A DNA stretch of 64,000 nt from Prado023 sp963706875 (GTDB taxonomy: Bacteria; Actinomycetota; Actinomycetes; S36-B12; CAIYMF01), in assembly GCA_963706875.1 (NCBI GenBank), contig CAVPNW010000016.1, positions 124,001 to 188,000 of the forward strand, in the 5' to 3' direction. The position numbers and the translations under genes were made by a program. The first letter of the stretch is position 1. Each line of letters begins with the position of its first letter. The notes under the pieces are model-generated. The model was not told where the DNA came from. It worked only from the letters and a program-made list of their open reading frames with translations, and searched no databases. Shown here piece by piece: positions 24,665 to 32,403 of this stretch.

Positions 24665-24688
24665 CTCTCATCGGCATGCCGATGAGAG
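24665..24688. promoter_or_regulatory. Perfect 24-base palindrome at the ribosome site of the GT-C-like gene
   Basis: CTCTCATCGGCA (24665-24676) is followed directly by its exact inverse (24677-24688). The palindrome ends 3 bases before the ATG at 24661 and includes the only Shine-Dalgarno-like GAGAGG. It may be a dimeric repressor operator or an RNA hairpin that hides the ribosome site. Confidence 0.7.
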
Positions 24689-24729
24689 TAATCAAGCACA
24701 TGTCGACCGCGGCATCGAATCTCCCTGGG

Positions 24730-24763
24730 GGCAAGCCCTGAGTGGTGGCCTCTCGGGCTTGCC
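24730..24763 (-). terminator. Second hairpin downstream of the major pilin
   Basis: GGCAAGCCC (24730-24738) pairs perfectly with GGGCTTGCC (24755-24763). It lies between the strong hairpin after the pilin gene and the palindrome before the next gene. Confidence 0.5.
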
Positions 24764-24782
24764 ATCGACTACCACGCGCCGA

Positions 24783-24814
24783 GAGGGGCCCCGGACCGAA
24801 GTCCAAGGCCCCTC
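24783..24814 (-). terminator. Strong UUCG-capped hairpin after the major pilin gene
   Basis: A 14-base-pair stem (24783-24796 with 24801-24814, two G-U pairs on the minus strand) is closed by C-UUCG-G, the most stable tetraloop. It begins 17 bases after the pilin stop. No U-run follows. It probably blocks 3' exonucleases or attenuates transcription so that pilin mRNA exceeds that of the genes downstream. Confidence 0.65.
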
Positions 24815-24831
24815 CCTCACTGGCGCTGAGT

Positions 24832-25233
24832 CTACGGGGTGCAGTCTCCAGCCTTCAGGCCATCAGGGCTCGAGTAGGAGAACCAGTTGCCGCTGGCGGC
24901 GACCGCCTCCATGCAGTAGGAGGTGTTGCCGGTGGCGATCGACGTGATGGCCGCCCCGCTCAGGTAGTTCTTGGCGTCCGAGTACTTGAAGCCGAAGCTC
25001 TTCAGGTCATTCGTAACGCTCGTGTAGGCGTTCGACTCGGTCAGGAGGGTCTCCTGGGCGGTCGCCGCATTGCGGAGGTCGGACTTCACAGCAGCCTCCC
25101 AGCCCTTCTGGCGCTGGTTGAGGAAGACCGGGATAGCGATGGCGGCGAGGATGCCGATGATGATGATGACGACCAGGAGCTCGATGAGGGTGAAGCCCTC
25201 TTCGCCCCGCTCCTTGCGCAGCTTCTCCAACAT
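24832..25233 (-). CDS. pilA: Type IV pilin, probable major pilin PilA
   Basis: The 133-residue prepilin has a short charged leader, EEG/FTLIELLVVIIIIGILAAIAIPVFL with cleavage after Gly13, Phe at +1 and Glu at +5. The mature protein of 120 residues has the pilin helix followed by a globular head and a C-terminal Cys107-Cys131 pair that should close the D-region loop. AAGGAG lies 6 bases before the ATG, one of the best ribosome sites in the operon, and a UUCG hairpin follows the gene. Both suggest high expression, hence the assignment as major pilin. Confidence 0.9.
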   Translation of the reverse strand: MLEKLRKERGEEGFTLIELLVVIIIIGILAAIAIPVFLNQRQKGWEAAVKSDLRNAATAQETLLTESNAYTSVTNDLKSFGFKYSDAKNYLSGAAITSIATGNTSYCMEAVAASGNWFSYSSPDGLKAGDCTP

Positions 25234-25270
25234 GTGATGCTCCTTGTGTTGTGACGTGAGGCCCGGCTTT

Positions 25271-25298
25271 GGGTCCGGACAGTGGGTTCATCGGACCC
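25271..25298 (-). repeat. Hairpin in the leader of the major pilin
   Basis: GGGTCCG (25271-25277) pairs with CGGACCC (25292-25298) around a 14-base loop, about 40 bases upstream of the pilA start. It could stabilise the pilin mRNA 5' end. Confidence 0.35.
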
Positions 25299-25331
25299 GC
25301 AATCCCGCCTCTTGAATCCGGATTCCGCTGT

Positions 25332-25345
25332 CACCCGAACGGGTG
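25332..25345 (-). terminator. Short hairpin after the second pilin gene
   Basis: CACCCG and CGGGTG form a 6-base-pair stem with a 2-base spacer, 10 bases after the stop at 25356. No U-run follows. Confidence 0.35.
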
Positions 25346-25355
25346 AAGGCGCACC

Positions 25356-25781
25356 TCACCGACAGGTGGTGGGGTCCGGTGCAACCGAGGACGTCATGAG
25401 GCCGGTCTCGCTGCCAATGGCGAAGTAGCGACCCGATCCGGACTGTGCAGTCATGCAGTAGCTCTCACCCGCCCGAGACCACACGGTCATGTCGAAGGCA
25501 CCCCCTGCGTAGGCCCTGCCACCGGAAGGCTTGAAACCGGCCATCCGAAGTTGGGCGATATCAGAGGCAAAGGCGTCCTGGACACTCCCGGCGAGGAAGG
25601 TGTGCTGAGCTGTCGAGGCGTTGCGCAGATCGCTGGTCACGGTTGCATCCCATGAGCGCACCTGTTGTCGCAGGAGCACGGTGATGGAGACGGTCGCGAG
25701 AATCCCGATGATCATGATCACCACAAGGAGTTCCACCAACGTGAAGCCACGCTCTGAGTGTTCGGACCTGCGGTCAAACAT
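25356..25781 (-). CDS. Second type IV pilin (PilA paralogue)
   Basis: The 141-residue prepilin has SERG/FTLVELLVVIMIIGILA with cleavage after Gly12 and Glu at +5. It resembles the next pilin in helix, SDLRNASTAQ motif and the C-terminal Cys109-Cys140 pair, so the two look like tandem paralogues. The GAGGAG site lies 6 bases before the ATG. It could be an alternative major pilin or an abundant minor one. It lies directly after pilC. Confidence 0.85.
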   Translation of the reverse strand: MFDRRSEHSERGFTLVELLVVIMIIGILATVSITVLLRQQVRSWDATVTSDLRNASTAQHTFLAGSVQDAFASDIAQLRMAGFKPSGGRAYAGGAFDMTVWSRAGESYCMTAQSGSGRYFAIGSETGLMTSSVAPDPTTCR

Positions 25782-25857
25782 GGCCTTCTCCTCTCGACAC
25801 GACCGTCTGACAAGCCCTCACCAGGTGCGCCCCCGGTCGCCCTTGCTCAGACGACGA

Positions 25858-27081
25858 TCACTGGATCAGGTCGAAGACCTTGAAGATCGGCATGTAGAGA
25901 GCGATGATCATGCCGCCGATGACGACGCCCATGACTGCGATCATCAGGGGTTCGATCAGCGACGTCAGGGCCTCTGTGGTGGCCTCGACCTCCTGGTCGT
26001 AGAACTCGCTGATCTTTCGCAGCATCTCGTCCAGAGCACCAGTGTCCTCACCCACAGACATCATCTGCACCACCATTGGGGGGAACACGGGGTGGTCGAG
26101 CAGTGGTCGCGCCAGCGACTCGCCCTGCCGCACGCTCTCCTGGACGTCACGCACGGCCCTGCCGACCACGACGTTGCCTGTTGTATCAGCGACGATGTCC
26201 AACGCCTGCAGGATCGGCACGCCCGAACTGATCATCGTCCCGAGGTTGCGGGTGAACCGTGCTACCGAGATCTTCTGGAAGAGCTTGCCGAACACTGGGG
26301 CCTTCAGCTTGAGCGGGTCTACGACGTTTCGGACCCTCGGGTGTCGGTGGAACTTCTTCCACAACACGCCGAGGATGACCATCGTCAGGATCACGAAGGG
26401 CATGGTCGCCTTGAGCAACTCCGACAGGAACACCAGGAACCGCGTCGGTGCCGGCAGGGTTCCGCCCAACGACGTGAACATCTCCTTGAAGGTCGGGACG
26501 ATGAACAGCAGCATCCCCGTGACGCCGAGGACCGCCATCACGGCGACGACCACTGGGTAGGTCATCGCCGACTTCACCTTGCCGCGCAGCTTGACCTCGG
26601 CCTCGTAGTTGGATGCCACCTGCAGCAGCGACTTGTCGAGGAACCCACCGACCTCGCCGGCACGGCACATGTTGACCATCAGTGGAGGAAAGACGGTCGG
26701 GTGCACCGCGAGCGCGTCACTGAGCGCCCGGCCGCCCTCGACCTCGTTGCGGACCTGGACGAGCACCTTGGCCAAGGGCTTGCACTCGGTCTGCTCCTCG
26801 AGGATGGTCAGGGCCCGAAGCAGCGACAGCCCCGAGTTGACCATCGTCGCGAACTGGCGCGACATGATCGCCAGGTCCTTGAGCCCCACCTTGTTCCCGA
26901 AGCCGGGGATCGAGAGTTCCCGCTTGAGCCCGGCATTGGCCTGGGTGATCGACACCGGCGCGTAGCCCATCGACTTCAGTCTCGTGGCCACCACCGCCGG
27001 TGACTCGGCCTTGAGCTTGCCGCGCACCATCTTGCCCGAGCGGTCGCGGACCGCGTACTCGTAGTCCAGGGTCTTTGCCAT
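25858..27081 (-). CDS. pilC: Type IV pilus platform protein PilC
   Basis: The 407-residue membrane protein has two GspF domains, the first at about residues 70-195 (FATMVNSGLSLLRALTILEEQ) and the second at about 275-395 (FTRNLGTMISSGVPILQALDIV), and three membrane helices. It transmits rotation from the motor ATPases to the pilus base. The start MAKTLDYEYAVRDRSG is typical of actinobacterial PilC. It follows pilT by 10 bases. Confidence 0.93.
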   Translation of the reverse strand: MAKTLDYEYAVRDRSGKMVRGKLKAESPAVVATRLKSMGYAPVSITQANAGLKRELSIPGFGNKVGLKDLAIMSRQFATMVNSGLSLLRALTILEEQTECKPLAKVLVQVRNEVEGGRALSDALAVHPTVFPPLMVNMCRAGEVGGFLDKSLLQVASNYEAEVKLRGKVKSAMTYPVVVAVMAVLGVTGMLLFIVPTFKEMFTSLGGTLPAPTRFLVFLSELLKATMPFVILTMVILGVLWKKFHRHPRVRNVVDPLKLKAPVFGKLFQKISVARFTRNLGTMISSGVPILQALDIVADTTGNVVVGRAVRDVQESVRQGESLARPLLDHPVFPPMVVQMMSVGEDTGALDEMLRKISEFYDQEVEATTEALTSLIEPLMIAVMGVVIGGMIIALYMPIFKVFDLIQ

Positions 27082-27091
27082 GTCCGCTCCC

Positions 27092-28668
27092 TCAGCGCCG
27101 TCCGGCCATCCGCGTGAAGTCCTCCACGTGATGGCACTTCTCGAAGGCGGTGTCGTAGCTGATCCGCCCCGCCTTCACCAGCTCCGCCAGGTTCTGGTCG
27201 AGGGTGTGCATCCCGTGGGTGGCACCCGCCTGGAGTGCTGAGTAGATCTGGTGGGTCTTGCCCTCCCGGATCAGGTTGCGGATGGCGGGGGTGGCCACGA
27301 GCACCTCAGTCGCCGCCACACGGCCGCGGCCGTCCATGGTCTTGCACAGGGTCTGGCAGACGATGGCCTGAAGCGTGCCGGCCAACTGCTGGCGGATCTG
27401 CTGCTGCTGGCTGGGCGGGAAGACGTCGATGACGCGGTCGATCGTCTGCGCCGCGTCCTGGGTGTGCAGGGTCGCGAACACGAGGTGACCGGTCTCGGCG
27501 GCGGTCAGGGCCACCTGGATCGTCTCGAGGTCACGCATCTCGCCGACCAGGATGATGTCGGGGTCCTGGCGCAGCACGTGCTTGAGCGCGTTGGCGAAGG
27601 AGTACGTGTCCTCCCCCACCTCACGCTGGTTGACCAGGCAGCTCTTGTGCTGGTGCAGGAACTCGATCGGGTCCTCGACGGTCATGATGTGCTCTTGACG
27701 GGTGCGGTTGGCCTGGTCGACCAGCGCCGCGAGCGTCGTGGACTTGCCCGACCCGGTGGGCCCGGTAACAAGCACGAACCCGCGGGGCATCGCGGCGAAG
27801 TTGGCCATCGCCGGGGGCATCCCGAGCTGCTCGATCGTCTTGATCTCGAACGGGATCACGCGGAACGCCGCACCCAACGAGTCCCGCTGCTTGTAGAGGT
27901 TCACCCGGAACCGGGCGACCTCGGGCAGGGCGTAGGAGAAGTCGAGCTCGAGGGTCTCCTCGAAGCGCTCGCGCTGCTGCTGGGTGACGATCGAGTACAT
28001 GACCCGCTGGATCGTCTCGGGGGTCAGTGGCTCGGTGTCGGGGACCGGGCGCAGGCTGCCGTCCACACGGACCGTTGGTGGGGCACCGGCCGTGAGGTGC
28101 AGGTCGGATCCGCGCATCTCGAGCATCATCATCAGGGCCTCGGCCAACGAGAAGTCGTCACGCCGGACCTCATCCTCGGTCGAGATGCGCGCGTAGGCCG
28201 ACGACTCGGACTCGGCGATCCGCACCTCCGGGATCGGCACGGCACCGGGGGCCTCCGGGGCCAACCCGACATCGGCGCCGCGCAGGTCGGGGGCAAGGCC
28301 CGGCACCGCCTGATGGGTGGGAGCGGGAGGCATCGGCGGGGCCAGGGTGCCGGCAGGGGCTCCGTAGCCCATGGGCGCGGTGGGTGCCGTCGGGGTCTGG
28401 GTCGGTGGCGTGCCGTAGGCACTCGGGGCGGGCGGCATGGGCGGTGCGACGTGGGGCGCCAGGCCGGGGATCGCGCTCGACGCCTGCGCCACCGGGGCCT
28501 GAGCGGGCGGAGCGGCCGAGCGGCGGGCGGAGTGGCCGAGGCGGGCGCACCAGTCGGCGCTGAGGGTCTGGCAGCTGCCGGGACCCCCGTCCACCGCAGA
28601 TCGCCAGCCAAGGGACCACTCTGTGGGCCAGAGGCCTGTGGGGCCACCCCGGGGATGAGCTCGTCCAT
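27092..28668 (-). CDS. pilT: Type IV pilus retraction ATPase PilT with a Pro/Ala-rich extension, one frameshift
   Basis: The ATPase part (about 365 residues) has Walker A GPTGSGKSTT, the Asp box TVEDPIEFLH, Walker B ILVGEMRD and His box LVFATLHTQDAAQT. The C-terminal helical bundle follows; it powers pilus retraction. The best start is the ATG at 28668 with GGAGGGATC directly before it, but that frame (MDELIPGVAPQ) must lose one base near 28500-28540 to join the ATPase frame. Between lies a Pro/Ala-rich linker with repeated IPGLAP and APPMPPAP. If the frameshift is real, translation could begin at an internal ATG at 28438. Confidence 0.85.
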
Positions 28669-28761
28669 GATCCCTCCGCGCGTCGACGCTGTGAGGGCAT
28701 ACGCCCTCTGCGTGCTCCATCGGAGCGTGGGACCGGGTGACTTGAGCCAGGGAGCGGGCTG

Positions 28762-30429
28762 TCACACCACGACGCGCAGGATCTCGTCCAGGGACGTGAT
28801 CCCCATGGCGACCTTGTGCATGCCGTCCAGGCGCAGGGAGACCATCCCCTCGGAGTGGGCGACCGTCTCGATCGTCGCCGAGGAGGCCCGCTCCACGGTG
28901 AGCTGCTCGACCGCCTCGCTCACGCTCATCACCTCGTGCAGCGCGACCCGGCCCTTGTACCCGGTCTTGGCGCACTTGGCGCACCCCACCGCCCGATGGA
29001 GCATGGGTACCGGCTCGTCGGGCTTCCAGGGGTACCGCGCGGCGACCAGCGTCTCGGGCGTTGGGGTGTAGGGCTCCTTGCACTTGCTGCACAGCCGCCG
29101 AGCCAGCCGCTGGGCCAGGACGCAGTCCAGCGCCGAGCCCACCAGGAACGGCTCGATCCCCATCTCGATGAGCCGGGTGACGGCCGAGGGGGCGTCGTTG
29201 GTGTGCAGCGTGGCGAGCACGAGGTGGCCGGTCAGCGAGGCCTCGATGGCGATCTGCGCGGTCTCGTGGTCACGGATCTCGCCGATCAGCACGACGTCGG
29301 GGTCGGCGCGCAGGATGGACCGCAGCGCGGCGGCGAACGTCAGCCCGGCCTTCACGTTGGTCTGCACCTGGTTGATGCCCGGGAGCCGGTACTCGACCGG
29401 GTCCTCGACGGTGATGATGTTCACCTCGGGCTTGTTGATCTGGTGCAGCGTCGAGTAGAGCGTGGTCGACTTCCCGGACCCGGTCGGGCCGGTCACCAGG
29501 ATCATCCCGTAGGGCTTCATGTAGCTGGTCTGGTAGCGGTCGAAGTTGCCGCCGGTGAACCCGAGGTCCTTCAGGTCGAGCATGGCCGTGGTGTTGTCCA
29601 GGATGCGCATGACGACCTTCTCGCCCCACACGGTGGGGAGGGTCGCCACGCGCAGGTCGACTTTGCGGCCGTAGGCATTCACCGACAGTCGCCCGTCCTG
29701 GGGGATCCGTCGCTCGGCGATGTTGATGTCGGCCATGATCTTCAGGCGGCTGGTGACCCCGGACTGGATGGACTTCGGTGAGCGCATCACCTCGTGCAGC
29801 ACGCCGTCGATGCGGAACCGGACGCGCAGGTCCTCCTCGGCCGGTTCGATATGGATGTCCGAGGCCCCGTCCTGGATCCCCTGGGTGATCAGCAGGTTCA
29901 CGAACTTGACGATGGGGGCGTCCTCGACCACCTCCTTGATCCGGGAGAGGTCCTCCTCCTCGGGCGCCCGGACCTCGATGGCCGTGCTCAGGCTGTCGAG
30001 CTCGTCGCCGGCGCGGTAGGCGCGCGCGATCGCCGCCATGACATCGCCGCGGGTGGAGACCACCGGCTTGAGGTCGACCTTGGCGATCGTGCGCACGTCG
30101 TCCAGCGCAATCACGTTGGCGGGATCGGCCATCGCGATGACCAGCTTGCCATCGACGAAGCGCACCGGGACCAGCATGTGGCGCCGGCAGACGGCACCCG
30201 GCACCAGGGCTGTGGCCGAGGGGTCGATCAGGGCATCGCCGAGGTCGACGTAGTCCAGCCCGATCTGGGCGGCCAGCGCAGCGACGAGGTCGGACTCGTT
30301 GAGCACGCCCTGGTCGACCAGGACGCGGCCCATGCTGCGCCCGACCCGGCGCTGCTCCTGCCCGGCTTCATAGACCTGTTCGGGCGTGGCCAGGCCACGC
30401 TCGAGCAGGACGTCCCCGAGTTGCTTCAT
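28762..30429 (-). CDS. pilB: Type IV pilus extension ATPase PilB
   Basis: The 555-residue GspE-family motor extends the pilus. It has a full N-terminal T2SSE_N domain (residues about 1-150) and a catalytic domain with Walker A at 314-321 (GPTGSGKS). The Asp box VEDPVEY, the Walker B IGEIRD and the His box ATLHTNDAPSA follow. A zinc-binding module has two Cys pairs, C447/C450 and C483/C486. Length is typical. It lies upstream of pilT and next to the DUF4388 gene. Confidence 0.95.
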   Translation of the reverse strand: MKQLGDVLLERGLATPEQVYEAGQEQRRVGRSMGRVLVDQGVLNESDLVAALAAQIGLDYVDLGDALIDPSATALVPGAVCRRHMLVPVRFVDGKLVIAMADPANVIALDDVRTIAKVDLKPVVSTRGDVMAAIARAYRAGDELDSLSTAIEVRAPEEEDLSRIKEVVEDAPIVKFVNLLITQGIQDGASDIHIEPAEEDLRVRFRIDGVLHEVMRSPKSIQSGVTSRLKIMADINIAERRIPQDGRLSVNAYGRKVDLRVATLPTVWGEKVVMRILDNTTAMLDLKDLGFTGGNFDRYQTSYMKPYGMILVTGPTGSGKSTTLYSTLHQINKPEVNIITVEDPVEYRLPGINQVQTNVKAGLTFAAALRSILRADPDVVLIGEIRDHETAQIAIEASLTGHLVLATLHTNDAPSAVTRLIEMGIEPFLVGSALDCVLAQRLARRLCSKCKEPYTPTPETLVAARYPWKPDEPVPMLHRAVGCAKCAKTGYKGRVALHEVMSVSEAVEQLTVERASSATIETVAHSEGMVSLRLDGMHKVAMGITSLDEILRVVV

Positions 30430-30502
30430 GGCCCACGCTCCCCCGCGGGTCCCCGCACATCATCTGCCGGGCCCCGGGCCACCCCTTCGGGCGGCCCAGC
30501 CA

Positions 30503-32260
30503 TCACAGTCCTCGGACGCTGGACATCAGGTGGGCGAGCAGGCCTCCGGCCAGCGGGTCGGCAGCGGAATCCTCCGGGGGCTCGGTGGCCTCGGTATCGT
30601 CGCCGAACGCTGCGGTCGGTGTCTCCAGCGCAGCGACATGCTCCGGGTCCGCGGCATGGGCGCCCGTGGCCCCGGCAGGAGCGATCGGATCACCCACGCC
30701 ATCACCGGGATCCCGCGGCTGCGGCAGGAACTGCGCCACCTCGTCGACCGCTGTGGGGTCGGGGGGGAACCCGACCAGGGGGCTGTAGCCCTCCTCGACC
30801 TGCGCAACGGGGGCCTGCGGGACCGGGAAGGCGTCGGTGTGGCCATGCCCACCGGCATCCTCGACCATGTCCGCGAAACCGCTCCCGTCGAAGGACTCAG
30901 GAGCGGCAGCGGCCGCCGCCGGGGCCTCACCGAGGCCCATCTCCTGTGCCCACGGCGACCATGCGAAGGACTCGGCCACAGGCTCGGCGACGGGCTCCAG
31001 GTCGAAGGTCACGGACGCTGACTCCTGAGCCTCAGGCTCCAGGTCGTAGGTCGGGGACTCGGCCTCGAACGCCACCGGCTCGGCGGCGAATCCCACCGGC
31101 TCGAGGTCGTAGGCCGGCGCCTCGAGCTGGTAGCCGGTCGGCTCAACCTCCTGCGCGAGGTCACCGAAGCCCACCGGCTCGTGGCCGGCCGGGAGTTCGG
31201 GGGCAGCCAGTGCCGACCACTCGCTGGCCGGGACGTACTGCTCGACCGGGACGTACTGCTCGACCGGGGCGAACTCCTCGACCGGGGCGAACTCCTCGAC
31301 CGGGGCGAACTGCTCGACAGCAACCGGTGCCGGATCCAGCGTTGGCTCGGCGCCGAAGCTGACGACCGGCTCCAGCTCCGCGGAGGTCCACGATTCGGCG
31401 GCGGCGACCTGCCACTCCTCCACGGCCTCCGGCTCGGTGACGAACAGGTCACGGACGTCGGGAACGAACTCGGGCTCCGGCGCCACCGCGACCTCGATGA
31501 GGTCGTCAGCGGGTCCCCCGAAGTCGAAGGCGTCCAGCATCTGGTTGGTCCGCTCCTGCTCGGCGTCGCCCCCGCCGACCTGCACGGCCACCAGCCCACG
31601 ACCCATCAGCTGGACGAGGCGATTGCCCGCGGCCAACGGCGAGGCGCCCATGGCCGCAAGTACCTCCGCGAGGGTCCGACGCCCGTCCACGCGGGCAAGC
31701 ACGGCCCAGTCGTCCCTGTCGACGACCGGCGCCTGCGCCACGTCCGCGACGAGGGCCAGGACGCTGTCGGACTCAGGCAGTGCGGCCCGCAGGTCGCGCC
31801 ACTCCTGGGCACGCTCCCGCGACGCGGCCACGAGGCCGTCCACGTCCATGCGCACACCGATGTCGCCCGGATCCTGCGACCCGACCCAGACTGCGAACTC
31901 CCCCGACGTCCAGTCGAGCATCTCCCCAACCGCCTCGGTGCAGGCCTCGGACGCCACCTGCTGGGCGGCCTCCCGGTCCACGACGCCGGAGTCCACGAGC
32001 GCCCGGACGGGGTCGTCGGCCTGCAGGGACTGGGCCAGGTCGTCGACGGGGACCGCAAGGGCTGCGACCACGCCGCGCAGGAGCCCGGCACGGGTGCTGT
32101 CCGCGGTGGCCGACGAGATCCGCCCGTCCACGAGGTGCACCGTGCCGACGGCGTCAGCGGAGGTCACCTGCATCCGCGCTGTGCGTCCGCCCATCCCGAG
32201 CAGGGACAGCACCTCGGCGAGGCTGAACTCGGACAAGCTTCCGGAGAGGTTGGTCGTCAT
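30503..32260 (-). CDS. DUF4388 (PATAN-like) protein next to pilB
   Basis: The 585-residue acidic protein begins with a DUF4388/PATAN-type domain: GSLSEFSLAEVLSLLGMGGRTARMQV, then VHLVDGRISSA, continuing to about residue 250 with a helical region. The remaining 330 residues are low complexity, rich in Glu, Pro, Val and Ala, with six-residue repeats (EFAPVE/QYVPVE) and YDLEP repeats. In cyanobacteria PATAN domains bind the motor PilB and steer phototaxis. Its position directly before pilB, 73 bases apart, supports a role as motor regulator here. The tail could be a flexible scaffold. Its molecular role is inferred. Confidence 0.65.
   Translation of the reverse strand: MTTNLSGSLSEFSLAEVLSLLGMGGRTARMQVTSADAVGTVHLVDGRISSATADSTRAGLLRGVVAALAVPVDDLAQSLQADDPVRALVDSGVVDREAAQQVASEACTEAVGEMLDWTSGEFAVWVGSQDPGDIGVRMDVDGLVAASRERAQEWRDLRAALPESDSVLALVADVAQAPVVDRDDWAVLARVDGRRTLAEVLAAMGASPLAAGNRLVQLMGRGLVAVQVGGGDAEQERTNQMLDAFDFGGPADDLIEVAVAPEPEFVPDVRDLFVTEPEAVEEWQVAAAESWTSAELEPVVSFGAEPTLDPAPVAVEQFAPVEEFAPVEEFAPVEQYVPVEQYVPASEWSALAAPELPAGHEPVGFGDLAQEVEPTGYQLEAPAYDLEPVGFAAEPVAFEAESPTYDLEPEAQESASVTFDLEPVAEPVAESFAWSPWAQEMGLGEAPAAAAAAPESFDGSGFADMVEDAGGHGHTDAFPVPQAPVAQVEEGYSPLVGFPPDPTAVDEVAQFLPQPRDPGDGVGDPIAPAGATGAHAADPEHVAALETPTAAFGDDTEATEPPEDSAADPLAGGLLAHLMSSVRGL
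31235..31318 (-). repeat. 18-base tandem repeats in the DUF4388 gene
   Basis: About five copies of an 18-base unit (such as GAACTCCTCGACCGGGGC) lie in tandem and encode the FAPVEE, FAPVEQ and YVPVEQ repeats. Two versions of the unit (GAACT and GTACT) show partial divergence. Confidence 0.85.
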
Positions 32261-32346
32261 GGCGTCGGCCCTCCTGGGGTGCCCGGGATGGCCTGCGGGG
32301 CATCGGCGTGCGCGAGCTCAACGCTCACGATCGCCACCTGCTCCAT
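32257..32346 (-). CDS. Possible 29-residue leader peptide upstream of the DUF4388 gene
   Basis: The ATG at 32346 opens a frame MEQVAIVSVELAHADAPQ... ending in PTP; its TGA overlaps the ATG of the DUF4388 gene in ATGA. GAGG lies about 6 bases upstream. An in-frame stop lies 21 bases further up, so it is not the end of a longer gene. The coupling geometry matches that of true genes in this operon, but such a short frame can arise by chance. Confidence 0.25.
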   Translation of the reverse strand: MEQVAIVSVELAHADAPQAIPGTPGGPTP

Positions 32347-32403
32347 GAGACCCTCACCGGATTCCTAGGCGTGGGCCAGCCCCACTCCTCGGCAGGTGTT
32401 TCG

